This document shows positions 7,600 through 15,496 of a stretch of 58,298 nucleotides of DNA, in pieces (within the stretch, counting starts at the first letter, position 1; each line of letters opens with the position of its first letter). The DNA comes from Bacteroidales bacterium (GTDB lineage Bacteria; Bacteroidota; Bacteroidia; Bacteroidales; UBA932). A program made the translations under genes and the position numbers. Under the pieces are notes generated by a model. The model had not been told where the DNA came from and searched no databases. It saw only the letters and a program-made list of their open reading frames with translations. Location of the stretch: assembly GCA_016291185.1 (NCBI GenBank), contig JAEFAI010000016.1:1-58298 (forward strand), written 5' to 3'.

Positions 7600-8853
7600 A
7601 TGAAAAAGATGCTCATCCTCCTTGCCTTCGTGGCCAGCCTGCTTTCCTGCGGGAAAGACCAGAAGGAACTGTCCGTTACGGTATCTACCGGAGCAGCCAC
7701 TCAGATAACCGTCTCTTCCGCCACGCTCAACGCCTCTTTCAGCAATGCTGTGGGCCTGGTCCGTGAAGTGGGTTTCGAGTGGGGAGAGTCGGCCACTGAA
7801 CTTGGACACACCCAGCAGGCAGACTGGAACCTGGGTCAGACCAGTTTCTCGGCCACCATTGACAACCTGGGAGACAATAAGACCTATTATTACAGGGCTT
7901 ATGTAATCCTGTATGACAAGGATAAAATCCAGACGTTCTCCGGTGCCGTTACTTCGTTCCAGACGCTGGAGCAGACCCAGCCTCAGCCCACGCCTGCCGG
8001 CAACCAGCCCGGCTGGGCCGAACTCCCGGTAATGAAGATCAAGTCCAACGGCGACTATATGGTCAATGAGGAGGATGCCAATCAGTACTACGCCTGGCAT
8101 ATCTGCCCGGATGTTAACGGTCCCACGGGAAAGGCCCGTAACTATACCGTCTGCTACAGTGCAGAAGACCATGTAGCTTACTGGGTAGCTGCTCCCCGTC
8201 ACCCTATGTACTCCACGGCAAACACTTCTCGTACCGATGCCTACACTTGGGATCCCAAAATCCCCAAGGAGATTCAGTACAATCGGGAAGGCGCCAATGC
8301 CGGACCTTCCAGCGGCTGCAACCGTGGCCATCTGCTAGGGTCGGCCGAGCGTCGCGTAAGCAAAGCCACCAACCAGCAGGTGTTCTACCACACCAATATC
8401 GCCCCTCAGCTCAGCAGTGGTTTCAACACCGGAAACGGCGGCTGGAATATTCTGGAAGGATTTGTGGAGGGCCAGGAATGTAAAGACACCCTGTATGTGG
8501 TCATTGGCTGCTACTTCAAGGACTATAAGGATGCTTACGGCAAGGAAGCCAAGGCCAAGAAGATCTCATACGGTGGCCGAGAGGGAGACGTCTCCCAGCC
8601 CACTATGTTCTACTATGCCCTTCTTCGCACCAAGGCCGGCAACTCCGGCAAGAGCGTGAAGGACGTTTCGGCCGATGATCTCAAGTGCGCCGCTTTTGTG
8701 CGTACCCACACCAACGACCACAAGGGCCAGGCCGTCACCGCTACGGAAATGATGACCGTTGCCGAATTGGAAAAGATCACCGGTTTCTCCTACTTCCCCA
8801 ACGTGCCCAACGCCCCCAAGACCAGCTTCAAAGCTTCCGACTGGGGACTCTAG
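7600..8853 (+). CDS. Secreted DNA/RNA non-specific endonuclease lipoprotein
   Basis: A 417-residue predicted lipoprotein: the signal peptide MKKMLILLAFVASLLSC ends in a lipobox with Cys17. Residues about 25-125 form a beta-rich region resembling a fibronectin-like domain. Residues about 160-400 are a NUC1-type (Serratia nuclease family) domain. The catalytic block is CNRGHLLGSAER with His244, and the Mg-binding Asn is in HTNIAPQ (N266). The family motif is normally D-R-G-H; here the Asp is Asn, which is a variant also able to occur in the family. Likely role is degradation of extracellular nucleic acid at the cell surface for nutrients. The gene starts one base after the glyA stop. Confidence 0.9.
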   Translation: MKKMLILLAFVASLLSCGKDQKELSVTVSTGAATQITVSSATLNASFSNAVGLVREVGFEWGESATELGHTQQADWNLGQTSFSATIDNLGDNKTYYYRAYVILYDKDKIQTFSGAVTSFQTLEQTQPQPTPAGNQPGWAELPVMKIKSNGDYMVNEEDANQYYAWHICPDVNGPTGKARNYTVCYSAEDHVAYWVAAPRHPMYSTANTSRTDAYTWDPKIPKEIQYNREGANAGPSSGCNRGHLLGSAERRVSKATNQQVFYHTNIAPQLSSGFNTGNGGWNILEGFVEGQECKDTLYVVIGCYFKDYKDAYGKEAKAKKISYGGREGDVSQPTMFYYALLRTKAGNSGKSVKDVSADDLKCAAFVRTHTNDHKGQAVTATEMMTVAELEKITGFSYFPNVPNAPKTSFKASDWGL

Positions 8854-8871
8854 TAGATGTCCAATAAACTG

Positions 8872-8905
8872 AAAAAGGGATGCATCAGACGATGCATCCC
8901 TTTTT
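8872..8905 (+). terminator. Rho-independent terminator of glyA-nuclease unit
   Basis: A perfect 15-bp inverted repeat (AAAAAGGGATGCATC / GATGCATCCCTTTTT) with a 4-nt loop AGAC. The right arm ends in a T tract, so it fits a terminator for the plus-strand unit. The symmetric A tract means it can also stop transcription from the minus-strand DUF1015 gene that ends at 8921. Confidence 0.9.
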
Positions 8906-8920
8906 GTTTGATAAACGGCT

Positions 8921-10219
8921 CTAGTCCAAACTGTGAATGGCCAGGCCGCTGCGGAGCTTGGGCTCGAACCACGTGGTCTTGGGCGGCATGATATTGCCGG
9001 TGTCGGCAATATTGATGAGCTGCTGCATGCTGACCGGGTAGAGCGCGAAAGCAACCTTCATTTCGCCGGAATCGACGCGGCGGGACAGTTCACCCAGGCC
9101 GCGGATACCGCCGACGAAGTCAATGCGGTCGGAGGTGCGAAGGTCCTTGATGCCAAGGATCTTGTCCAGCACCAGGTTGGAGAGGATGGTGACATCCAGC
9201 ACACCGATCGGGTCGGCGTCGTTGTAGCGGCCCGGCTTCGCCGTGAGGCTGTACCAGACGCCCTCGAAGTACATCGAGAAGTTGTGCAGGCCGGACGGAT
9301 GATAAATCTCGGAGCAGTTGCAGTGGCAAGGATATTCGCACTTGCACTCACCGCCGTCCTTCGTGCAATCGCACTTGCATTCGACGACGAAGTCCTCTTC
9401 GAGGGCTTTGAAGAATTCCTTCGGGCTCAGGCCGTTCAGGTCCTTGACCACGCGGTTGTAGTCGATGATGGCGAGCTGGCTCTCCGGGAAGCAGACGGCC
9501 ATGAAGTAGTTGTACTCCTCATTGCCCGTGTGCTTCGGGTTCTGCGCCTTCTTTTCCGCGCCCACGCGGGCGGCCGCAGCCGTGCGGTGGTGGCCGTCGG
9601 CCACGTAGAAGGCGTCCACGTCCTTGGTGAAGATCTCCGTGATGCGGGCGTTTACCGCATCGTCATCGATCACCCAGAAGGTGTGCGTGAAGTTGTTCTC
9701 GTCGATGAATTTGTATTCCGGGGCTCCGGCGGCGGTCTTCGCGATGATCTCACCGAGCTCAGCGTTGTCCTTGAAGGCGAAGAAGACGGGCTCGATATTC
9801 GCGTTCTGGATGCGCACGTGAATCATACGGTCGTCTTCCTTGTCCTTACGGGTCAGCTCGTGCTTCTTGATGATTCCCTGGGCGTAGTCGTCCGTATGGG
9901 CGCAAAGCACGATGCCGTACTGCGTGCGGCTGCCCATCGTCTGGGCATAGACGTAATACTTCTCCTTGTCTTCGCGGACCAGCCAGCCCTTCTTCTGCCA
10001 GGCCTGGAAATTTTCAACGGCGCGGTCGTAGGTGCGCTGCTCGTGCTCCCCGGCGATCGGCGTGAAGTCGATCTCGGGCTTGGTGATATGCAACAGTGAC
10101 TTCTCCCCGGCCACTTTCCGGGCCTCTTCGGAATTCAGAACGTCATAGGGCGGCGCCGCGACTTCCGTCACGATGCCTTTCGGGGGCCGCAGGGCGGCAA
10201 AAGGTTTGACTCGTACCAT
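8921..10219 (-). CDS. DUF1015 family protein with inserted Cys cluster
   Basis: A 432-residue cytosolic protein of the DUF1015 family, commonly found beside serC and serA in Bacteroidetes and other phyla. The start MVRVKPFAALRPP, the AAPPYDVLN block (21-29) and FYVADGHHRTAAA (204-216) are the family hallmarks; the DGHHR motif resembles ParB-type nuclease/nucleotide-binding loops. Members have been linked to serine metabolism, including a proposed free-serine kinase activity, but this is not settled. Unusual here is a cluster of eight Cys at residues 281-302 (C281, 283, 285, 292, 294, 298, 300, 302), set between the two conserved halves. It is separated from serA by 264 bp of hairpin-rich DNA. 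Confidence 0.9.
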   Translation of the reverse strand: MVRVKPFAALRPPKGIVTEVAAPPYDVLNSEEARKVAGEKSLLHITKPEIDFTPIAGEHEQRTYDRAVENFQAWQKKGWLVREDKEKYYVYAQTMGSRTQYGIVLCAHTDDYAQGIIKKHELTRKDKEDDRMIHVRIQNANIEPVFFAFKDNAELGEIIAKTAAGAPEYKFIDENNFTHTFWVIDDDAVNARITEIFTKDVDAFYVADGHHRTAAAARVGAEKKAQNPKHTGNEEYNYFMAVCFPESQLAIIDYNRVVKDLNGLSPKEFFKALEEDFVVECKCDCTKDGGECKCEYPCHCNCSEIYHPSGLHNFSMYFEGVWYSLTAKPGRYNDADPIGVLDVTILSNLVLDKILGIKDLRTSDRIDFVGGIRGLGELSRRVDSGEMKVAFALYPVSMQQLINIADTGNIMPPKTTWFEPKLRSGLAIHSLD

Positions 10220-10359
10220 TTTAACACAAAAACTATATTCGAAGGTAACAATTATTTATCACATTACCAAATAGTAAACGCCAGATTTACCCCCGTCCCC
10301 GCCGTTTTCCGAGCTCACCGGGAACAGGGCAAATCGGGAACAGAATCCGGGGTGAAACA

Positions 10360-10391
10360 GTTACAGAATCGCAAAAACACGATTCTGTAAC
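10360..10391. terminator. 12-bp hairpin downstream of serA
   Basis: GTTACAGAATCG and CGATTCTGTAAC form a perfect 12-bp stem with an 8-nt A-rich loop (T-rich on the minus strand). It lies about 95 bp past the serA stop in the serA-DUF1015 gap and could end or attenuate the serC-serA transcript. There is no clear U tract after it, so terminator function is uncertain. Confidence 0.45.
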
Positions 10392-10412
10392 AAAACCAGG
10401 CCGTTTTCTGAA

Positions 10413-10446
10413 ACGTCATTCGCCGGTCGGAACCGGCGAATGACGT
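10413..10446. repeat. Dispersed palindrome, CGTCATTCGCCGG family (intergenic copy)
   Basis: A perfect 14-bp inverted repeat, ACGTCATTCGCCGG / CCGGCGAATGACGT, with a 6-nt loop TCGGAA. The 28-bp core at 10418-10445 differs by one loop base from the copies at 56927-56954 and 57021-57048 and by two adjacent-loop bases at most from the in-gene copy at 51782-51809. It sits in the gap between serA and DUF1015. Confidence 0.85.
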
Positions 10447-10456
10447 ATGGGAGGAG

Positions 10457-10477
10457 ATCCCCGATCAGGTCGGGGAT
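10457..10477. repeat. Second short palindrome, ATCCCCGA family
   Basis: ATCCCCGA-TCAGG-TCGGGGAT forms an 8-bp stem and is followed by GAC, giving on the minus strand GTCATCCCCGA. It follows the previous palindrome after 10 bp and ends just before the serA stop codon. The layout GTCATNCC-stem resembles the GTCATTCCGGG repeat found inside the PBP1C gene. Confidence 0.7.
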
Positions 10478-10483
10478 GACAGA

Positions 10484-11404
10484 TTATTTGTTCAGCTGGA
10501 ACTTCGTGCAGCCGTCCTTGAAGAAGGCGACAATCTGGCGGGCGGCGGCGAGGCCGGCGTTCAGGTTAGCCTCGGCGGTCTGGGCGCCCATCTTCTTGGG
10601 CGTGGCAAAGACGCGCAGGCCGAACTGCTCCTGCAGGGCGGCGAGGTTGTCGGGGGCCACGTCGGCGACGTACTTGAGGTCCGGGCGCTCGGCGAGGGCC
10701 TTCTCCAGGCCCGCCTCGTCGATAACCTCCTTGCGGGCGGTGTTGACGAGGGTCGCACCCTTCGGCATCTTGGTGATCAGGTCGTACCCGATGCTGCCGA
10801 TGGTCTGCGGCGTCGCAGGGATGTGCAGGGAGACGTAGTCGCTGCCGGAATAGAGCGCATCGAGGGTATCGACGGGCTCGGCACCGCCGGCGCGGATCTG
10901 GTCCGGGGTCAGGAACGGATCGAGGGCCTTGACCTTCATGCCGAGGGCAGCCGCTTTGGCACCGACCAGGCGTCCGACAGCGCCGAAGGCCTGGATACCA
11001 AGGGTCTTGCCCTGGACTTCCGAGCCCGTGGCCGGCGTGAACTGCGTACGGGCCATGAAGATCATCAGCGCAATGGCCAGCTCGGCCACGGCGTTGGCGT
11101 TCTGGCCCGGCGTGTTCATCGCCACGATTCCCTTCGCCGTGCAGGCAGGGAGGTCGAGGTTGTCGAAGCCGGCGCCGGCGCGCACGACGATCTTGAGCTT
11201 CGGCGCGGCGGCGACGACCTCAGCGGTGACCTTGTCCGAACGGACGATCAGCGCGTCGGCGTCGGCGACGGCCGCGACCAGGTCGGCCTGGTCGGCATAT
11301 TTCTCGAGCAGCGCGAGCTCATAGCCCGCCTCCTCAACAATCTGACGAATGCCTGCGACCGCTGCGGCCGCGAAAGGCTTCTGGGTGGCAACGAGAACTT
11401 TCAT
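10484..11404 (-). CDS. serA: D-3-phosphoglycerate dehydrogenase, short ACT-less type
   Basis: SerA oxidises 3-phosphoglycerate to 3-phosphohydroxypyruvate with NAD, the first step of serine synthesis. The 306-residue protein contains the NAD-binding stretch GKTLGIQAFGAVGRLVG (132-148), the active Arg in NTARKEV (R224), and ends without an ACT or ASB regulatory domain, so it is unlikely to be feedback-inhibited by serine through ACT. The catalytic His of classical enzymes is replaced by Lys in TPKKMGAQTAEA (K270/K271), the type known from Bacteroides and Entamoeba histolytica. ATG 11404 was chosen because it starts MKVLVATQKPF four bases after the serC stop; an upstream ATG would run through serC. 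Confidence 0.95.
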   Translation of the reverse strand: MKVLVATQKPFAAAAVAGIRQIVEEAGYELALLEKYADQADLVAAVADADALIVRSDKVTAEVVAAAPKLKIVVRAGAGFDNLDLPACTAKGIVAMNTPGQNANAVAELAIALMIFMARTQFTPATGSEVQGKTLGIQAFGAVGRLVGAKAAALGMKVKALDPFLTPDQIRAGGAEPVDTLDALYSGSDYVSLHIPATPQTIGSIGYDLITKMPKGATLVNTARKEVIDEAGLEKALAERPDLKYVADVAPDNLAALQEQFGLRVFATPKKMGAQTAEANLNAGLAAARQIVAFFKDGCTKFQLNK

Positions 11405-11408
11405 AAGG

Positions 11409-12482
11409 CTAGCCACGAATCTTTTCGAATTCCTGCATGGCAGAGACGAGGGCTTCGACGTCCTCCTGGGTGCTGGCGTTGTAGAGCGAGGCGCGGAAGC
11501 CGCCGACGGAGCGGTGGCCCTTGATGCCCACGATGTCGCGCTCGGTGGCAAACTTCATGAACTCGTCCTGCAGGTCCTCATGACCCGGGGACATCACAAA
11601 GCAGACGTTCATGATGGAACGATCCTCCTTGGCGGCGGTGCCGGTGAAGAGGCCGTTGCGGTCGATCTCGGCATAAAGCGCCTCGGCCTTCTTGACGTCG
11701 ATGGCGTGAATGGCGTCGATGCCGCCGATGCTCTTGAGCCACTTCAGGGTCTCGTTCATCACGAAGATGGCGAAGACCGGCGGGGTGTTGAACATCGAGA
11801 GCTTGTCGATGTGCGTGCGGTAGTCGAGCATCGTCGGGAGATAGCGGCTCACCTTGCCGAGGGTGTCGGTCTTGATGATGGCGAAAGCCACGCCGGCAGG
11901 GCCTGCGTTCTTCTGTGCGCCACCGTAGATCATCGCGTACTTGCTCACGTCCACGCGGCGGCTGAGAATGTCGGAAGACATATCAGCGATGAGGGGGACG
12001 GGGCAGTCGAGGTCCTGGCGGATCTCCGTACCGTAGATCGTGTTGTTGGTCGTAATATGGAAATAATCCAGATCCTTCGGGATCTCGTAACCCTTCGGGA
12101 TATAGCAGTAATTCTTGTCAGCGGAGCTGGCCAAGGCAACGGCGTTACCCAGACCCTGGGCCTCCTTGAGGGCCTTCTTGGCCCAGACACCCGTCTCGAG
12201 GTAGCCGGCTTTGTGCTCCAGATAGTTCATCGCAACGTAGAGGAACTGGAGGCTGGCGCCGCCGCCCAGGAAGACGACTTCGTAACCTTCAGGAATGCCG
12301 AGAATCTCCTTCCAGAGCGCACGGCACTCGTCCATCACTTCATCCCAGCCCTTGGTGCGGTGGGAAATGGAAAGCAGGGACACCCCGGTCCCTTTGAAGT
12401 CCTTGAGGGCTTCGATGGTGTTGTCGATGGCCACCTGCGGAAGCAGGCAAGGCCCGGCATTGAAGACATGTTTTTTGCCCAT
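11409..12482 (-). CDS. serC: Phosphoserine aminotransferase
   Basis: SerC transfers the amino group of glutamate to 3-phosphohydroxypyruvate, giving phosphoserine, with PLP as cofactor. Residues [15 protein letters not shown] form the usual N-terminus, and the PLP lysine is K191 in [24 protein letters not shown] (41-52) and the C-terminal [15 protein letters not shown] bind substrate phosphate. The length of 357 residues is normal. serC is the first gene of the serC-serA unit (4 bp gap) on the minus strand, with DUF1015 further downstream. No phosphoserine phosphatase (serB) is present in the window. An A/T-rich region before the start holds only a degenerate promoter box. Confidence 0.98.
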   Translation of the reverse strand: MGKKHVFNAGPCLLPQVAIDNTIEALKDFKGTGVSLLSISHRTKGWDEVMDECRALWKEILGIPEGYEVVFLGGGASLQFLYVAMNYLEHKAGYLETGVWAKKALKEAQGLGNAVALASSADKNYCYIPKGYEIPKDLDYFHITTNNTIYGTEIRQDLDCPVPLIADMSSDILSRRVDVSKYAMIYGGAQKNAGPAGVAFAIIKTDTLGKVSRYLPTMLDYRTHIDKLSMFNTPPVFAIFVMNETLKWLKSIGGIDAIHAIDVKKAEALYAEIDRNGLFTGTAAKEDRSIMNVCFVMSPGHEDLQDEFMKFATERDIVGIKGHRSVGGFRASLYNASTQEDVEALVSAMQEFEKIRG

Positions 12483-12502
12483 AATTCGAGGTAATACAAA
12501 AT

Positions 12503-13099
12503 TTAGCCTATAAAGATACCTATTTTTTCCATCCTTTCCAAAAAGTCGCGCTCAAGCGTCGCGCGCACGCGAACTTCGAGGCTGCAGTCCGCGAGAAACG
12601 ACTGTCCCCGCTGCGGCAGATCCATGTCCTTGACGAGTTTCATCACGGCAGGAAGATCCCCGTACGGGAAATGCAGGGTATACCAGCGGCCAGCCACCTT
12701 TTCGACCACCTGCGCAGCCGAGAGGGCATCCGCCGTGGAGGTCTTGTAGGCGCGGATCAGGCCGGGGATACCGAGTTTGATGCCGCCGAAATAGCGGATC
12801 ACGACCACGAGGATGTCGCTCAGTCCGGCAGAATCGATCTGCCCGAGGATGGGCCGTCCGGCGGAGCCGGAAGGCTCGCCGTCGTCGTTCGCCCGCCAGG
12901 GCTCGCCGTCCAGGCCGAGCCGGTAGGCGTAGCAGTGATGACGCGCATCGTGATATTCCTTCTTGAGCGCGGAGACGATCTCCTTGATCTCCGCCTCGCT
13001 CTCGACCGGATAGGCGCGCGCGATGAAGCGGCTCCCGTTGTCCTTGAAAAGCCCTTCGCTCGGCGCCCCGATGCTTTTATATGTGTCTTTTGCTGCCAT
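12503..13099 (-). CDS. YigZ/IMPACT family protein
   Basis: A 198-residue protein of the UPF0029/IMPACT family (YigZ-like). Family-typical features are [16 protein letters not shown] near the N-terminus, the HHCYAYRLG block and [15 protein letters not shown], then [25 protein letters not shown], followed by a small C-terminal ferredoxin-like (DUF1949) region. Members bind nucleic acid or translation factors; the eukaryotic homologue inhibits GCN2 activation, but the bacterial role is not firmly known. ATG 13099 ([10 protein letters not shown]) is preferred over 13138, because a -7 box lies between the two. Divergent from the next gene, with 40 bp between starts. Confidence 0.9.
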   Translation of the reverse strand: MAAKDTYKSIGAPSEGLFKDNGSRFIARAYPVESEAEIKEIVSALKKEYHDARHHCYAYRLGLDGEPWRANDDGEPSGSAGRPILGQIDSAGLSDILVVVIRYFGGIKLGIPGLIRAYKTSTADALSAAQVVEKVAGRWYTLHFPYGDLPAVMKLVKDMDLPQRGQSFLADCSLEVRVRATLERDFLERMEKIGIFIG

Positions 13100-13106
13100 T
13101 GGCGAA

Positions 13107-13115
13107 TCAAAATTA
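13107..13115 (-). promoter_or_regulatory. -7 box of the YigZ-like gene
   Basis: TAATTTTGA on the minus strand lies 7 nt before ATG 13099, consistent with the short start of that gene. Confidence 0.45.
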
Positions 13116-13127
13116 GTGAATAATTCG

Positions 13128-13136
13128 TATCTTCGC
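13128..13136 (+). promoter_or_regulatory. -7 box of the pRiA4b-like gene
   Basis: TATCTTCGC is a one-mismatch version of TAnnTTTGC and ends 3 nt before ATG 13140. It favours the start at 13140 and a leaderless or near-leaderless transcript. Confidence 0.4.
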
Positions 13137-13139
13137 AAT

Positions 13140-13694
13140 ATGAATTACAGATACAGAGTCACCCTGTCCGGTATCAAAGGATTTTACCGGGTCTATGTCG
13201 TGAATGGCGACAATTCGCTGTACACGTTCCATAAGCAGCTCCGCGCGGACCTCGAGTTCCCGATGGACCAGCCCATTCTCTTCAAGGCGCTCGGCGCCGA
13301 AGGAGAAGTCGTGGCGCGCTACGCGCTCATGGACATCGGCTACGGAGCCGTGGACAACGTGACCATAGCCGACACCATCAAGGCCGGGGTGGCCAGCTTT
13401 GTGTATTTCTACGACATCGCGTCCAAGAAAAACGTGATCATCACCCTGGAGGGCGAGACCACCGAAGTCACGGCCACGCCGCGCATCGTCGAGACCAAGG
13501 GCCCCATTCCCCTGGAGTTCGAAAACGGTTACGTCGCCTTCGAGGACCTTCCCGAAGAGCGGCGGCACCTGCCTGGCGAAGCCCGCGGCGGAGAGGACGA
13601 CGACGAGGATGACGAAGATTTCGAAGATGAAGAGGACGAGGATGAGGAGGATGAAGACAAGGAAGAGGAAGAGCTCCTCTACGAAGAAGAATAA
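13140..13694 (+). CDS. pRiA4b ORF-3-like (IS1096 TnpR-like) protein with acidic tail
   Basis: A 184-residue protein. Residues about 1-110 (MNYRYRVTLSGIKGFYRVY onward) resemble the plasmid pRiA4b ORF-3 / IS1096 TnpR-like fold, a family named from mobile elements but common as stand-alone chromosomal genes of unknown function in Bacteroidetes. The C-terminal third is highly acidic: from about residue 151 nearly every residue is Asp or Glu. This could mimic nucleic acid or bind basic proteins; that is speculation. No transposase or resolvase catalytic motif is present. A terminator follows directly. Start 13140 was chosen over 13023, which would overlap the divergent gene's coding region. Confidence 0.75.
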   Translation: MNYRYRVTLSGIKGFYRVYVVNGDNSLYTFHKQLRADLEFPMDQPILFKALGAEGEVVARYALMDIGYGAVDNVTIADTIKAGVASFVYFYDIASKKNVIITLEGETTEVTATPRIVETKGPIPLEFENGYVAFEDLPEERRHLPGEARGGEDDDEDDEDFEDEEDEDEEDEDKEEEELLYEEE

Positions 13695-13698
13695 AAAT

Positions 13699-13728
13699 AA
13701 GAACGCCGCCCCAAAGGACGGCGTTCTT
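13699..13728. terminator. Bidirectional terminator
   Basis: AAGAACGCCG and CGGCGTTCTT form the arms, extended inward by CC/GG, around an A-rich loop. A-rich sequence precedes and T-rich sequence follows on each strand. It lies between the convergent acidic-tail protein (ends 13694) and the FKBP lipoprotein gene (ends 13745). Confidence 0.85.
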
Positions 13729-13744
13729 CATTTATCGGGATATA

Positions 13745-14491
13745 TTAGTTCTCCTTCTCCACGTACGGGTCAACCTTGGTCAGCTCGACATTGAAGATCA
13801 GCGCGGCGTTGCCCGGGATACCCTGGTTGCCCTGCTCGCCATAACCGAGATCGGCCGGGAGGAAGAGGTCGATCTTACCGCCCTCGCCGATGAGCTGCAG
13901 GCCCTCGGTCCAGCCGGGGACGACATGATTGAGCGTCAGGCGAATCGGATCGGCATCCTCGGCCACCTGGTCGAACACGGTACCGTCGATGAGGGAGCCC
14001 TTGTAGCGCACCCACACGGTGTCCTGCGGACCCGGCTTCACGTCGTTGCCAGCCTCGATGATCTTGTACTGCAGACCGGACTCAGTCGTGACGACGCCGT
14101 CCTTCTTGGCGTTGGCCTCGAGGAACTTCTCGGCCTTCTGCTTGTTCATCATGGAGACACCGCTGCTGCGCTTCTCCAGGTAGCTGTTGAACAGGTCGTT
14201 CATCTTGTTCGGGTCGATCTTGAACTGGGTCAGGAAATCAGGATCCTGAACATTGCCCTTCGCGTTCACGAAATCCTTCATACCTTTGACGATCTCGCCG
14301 TAGTTGAGGTCGGAACCGAAATCATATCCCTTCAGGAAAGAACCGAAGTTGATACCGAGCAGGTAGCTCACGGAGTCCACCTGCGCCTTGGAAGGCTGGA
14401 ATTCTTTGGGGAGCTGCTCCCCGGACTTGCTCGTGCAAGCCACCACCGCAAGTCCCATCAGCAGGACTGCAAAAAACTTGTTTGCTTTCAT
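13745..14491 (-). CDS. FKBP-type peptidyl-prolyl isomerase lipoprotein
   Basis: A 248-residue envelope lipoprotein: signal peptide with lipobox LAVVAC and Cys19. Residues about 33-130 form an FkpA-like N-terminal helical dimerisation region, and residues about 135-245 an FKBP domain. The FKBP domain shows VWVRYKGSLIDGTVFDQ, VVPGWTEGLQLIGEGGK and IPGNAALIFNVEL, with the active-site residues of the family. It probably assists folding of outer-membrane or periplasmic proteins by proline isomerisation. It is the last gene of a minus-strand group with the ROK kinase, sugar permease and deoxynucleoside kinases, 23 bp after the kinase stop; the grouping may be only positional. Confidence 0.93.
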   Translation of the reverse strand: MKANKFFAVLLMGLAVVACTSKSGEQLPKEFQPSKAQVDSVSYLLGINFGSFLKGYDFGSDLNYGEIVKGMKDFVNAKGNVQDPDFLTQFKIDPNKMNDLFNSYLEKRSSGVSMMNKQKAEKFLEANAKKDGVVTTESGLQYKIIEAGNDVKPGPQDTVWVRYKGSLIDGTVFDQVAEDADPIRLTLNHVVPGWTEGLQLIGEGGKIDLFLPADLGYGEQGNQGIPGNAALIFNVELTKVDPYVEKEN

Positions 14492-14514
14492 TTTATAGGT
14501 TGTTAACTAATCTC

Positions 14515-15477
14515 TTATAACTCCCAAGCCAGGGCGGAGGCGCCGAGGATGGCGGCGTCGGACTCCTTGAGCTCGGAGAAGACAATCTTCACCTTGCCCT
14601 TCCAGATCTTGAGCAGGTTGTCCTCCATCGCGCGCTTCATCGGCTCGTAGAGGAACTCCTTGGCGCGGGCCAGACCGCCGAAGAGCACGATGGCCTCCGG
14701 AGCGCTGAACGCCACGAAGTCCGCAAAGCTCTGACCGAGCAGCGTACCCGTATAGTCGAACAGGCGGAGCGAGAAGTTGTCGCCCTGCTTGGCCGCGTCG
14801 AAGATATCCTTGGAGGTGATGTTCTGCAGCTCGCGAAGCGGGGTCGGCTGGCCGGAGGCCTCCAGCCATTCGCGCGCCGTGCGGGCGATACCCATCGCGG
14901 AGCAATAGGCCTCGAGACAGCCGGTCTTACCGCAACCGCACATGCGGCCATTGTTGCGGACGACGCAGGTGTGGCCCAGCTCGCCGGCGAAGCCGTCATG
15001 ACCGTAGAGGACCTTGCCGTCCACCACGATGCCGCTGCCGACGCCGGTTCCGAGGGTGATCATAATGAAATTCTTCATGCCGCGCGCAGCACCGTAGGCC
15101 ATCTCGCCCACCGCCGCCGCGTTGGCGTCGTTGGTCAGGGACACGGGGACGCCGCAGGCGTCGGAAAGCTTCTTTGCGAGGGGAACGGCCTCTTTGGCCG
15201 CCCAGGCGAGATTGGGGGCGAATGCCACCTCTCCCGTATAATAATTGCCGTTCGGCGCACCGACACCGATGCCACGGATATCCTCCATGCTCTTGTCGGC
15301 CGCAGAAACGCAGGCCTTCACGGCCTCGGCCAGGGCATCGATATAGGCGTTTGCATTCTCGCCGAAGGTGTCCGTACGGATCACGCTCTGCGCCAACACG
15401 TCGCCGCGGGCGTCCACGACGCCGATCTTGGAGGTCTGGCCTCCGATGTCAACACCGACTACAAATTGTCTTGCCAT
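14515..15477 (-). CDS. ROK family sugar kinase (glucokinase)
   Basis: A 320-residue ROK-family kinase, most likely a glucokinase that phosphorylates glucose with ATP. The phosphate loop is VGVDIGGQTSKIGVV (7-21); TNDANAAAVGE holds the catalytic Asp region; GELGHT is the sugar-binding Glu-x-x-His; CGCGKTGCLEAYCS is the ROK zinc-binding Cys motif. There is no N-terminal helix-turn-helix, so it is an enzyme and not a repressor. It lies 20 bp downstream of an MFS sugar permease, forming an uptake-plus-phosphorylation pair. Exact substrate (glucose, mannose or N-acetyl sugar) is inferred from the family and context. Confidence 0.92.
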   Translation of the reverse strand: MARQFVVGVDIGGQTSKIGVVDARGDVLAQSVIRTDTFGENANAYIDALAEAVKACVSAADKSMEDIRGIGVGAPNGNYYTGEVAFAPNLAWAAKEAVPLAKKLSDACGVPVSLTNDANAAAVGEMAYGAARGMKNFIMITLGTGVGSGIVVDGKVLYGHDGFAGELGHTCVVRNNGRMCGCGKTGCLEAYCSAMGIARTAREWLEASGQPTPLRELQNITSKDIFDAAKQGDNFSLRLFDYTGTLLGQSFADFVAFSAPEAIVLFGGLARAKEFLYEPMKRAMEDNLLKIWKGKVKIVFSELKESDAAILGASALAWEL

Positions 15478-15496
15478 AATACGCTCGTTTTATCGT

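Noticed and set aside
9314..9379. Cys cluster of the DUF1015 protein as a ferredoxin-like 4Fe-4S site
   Set aside because: The pattern is CxCxC and CxC pairs rather than CxxCxxCxxxCP, so a classical ferredoxin cluster is not supported.
10484..11551. SerA with a 49-residue N-terminal extension
   Set aside because: The extension is antisense/out-of-frame reading through serC and is low-complexity; MKVLVATQKPF at 11404 is the family start, four bases after the serC stop.
13140..13694. A transposon resolvase because of similarity to IS1096 TnpR
   Set aside because: No catalytic serine or tyrosine recombinase motif, no transposase and no terminal repeats around; these proteins are common stand-alone genes.
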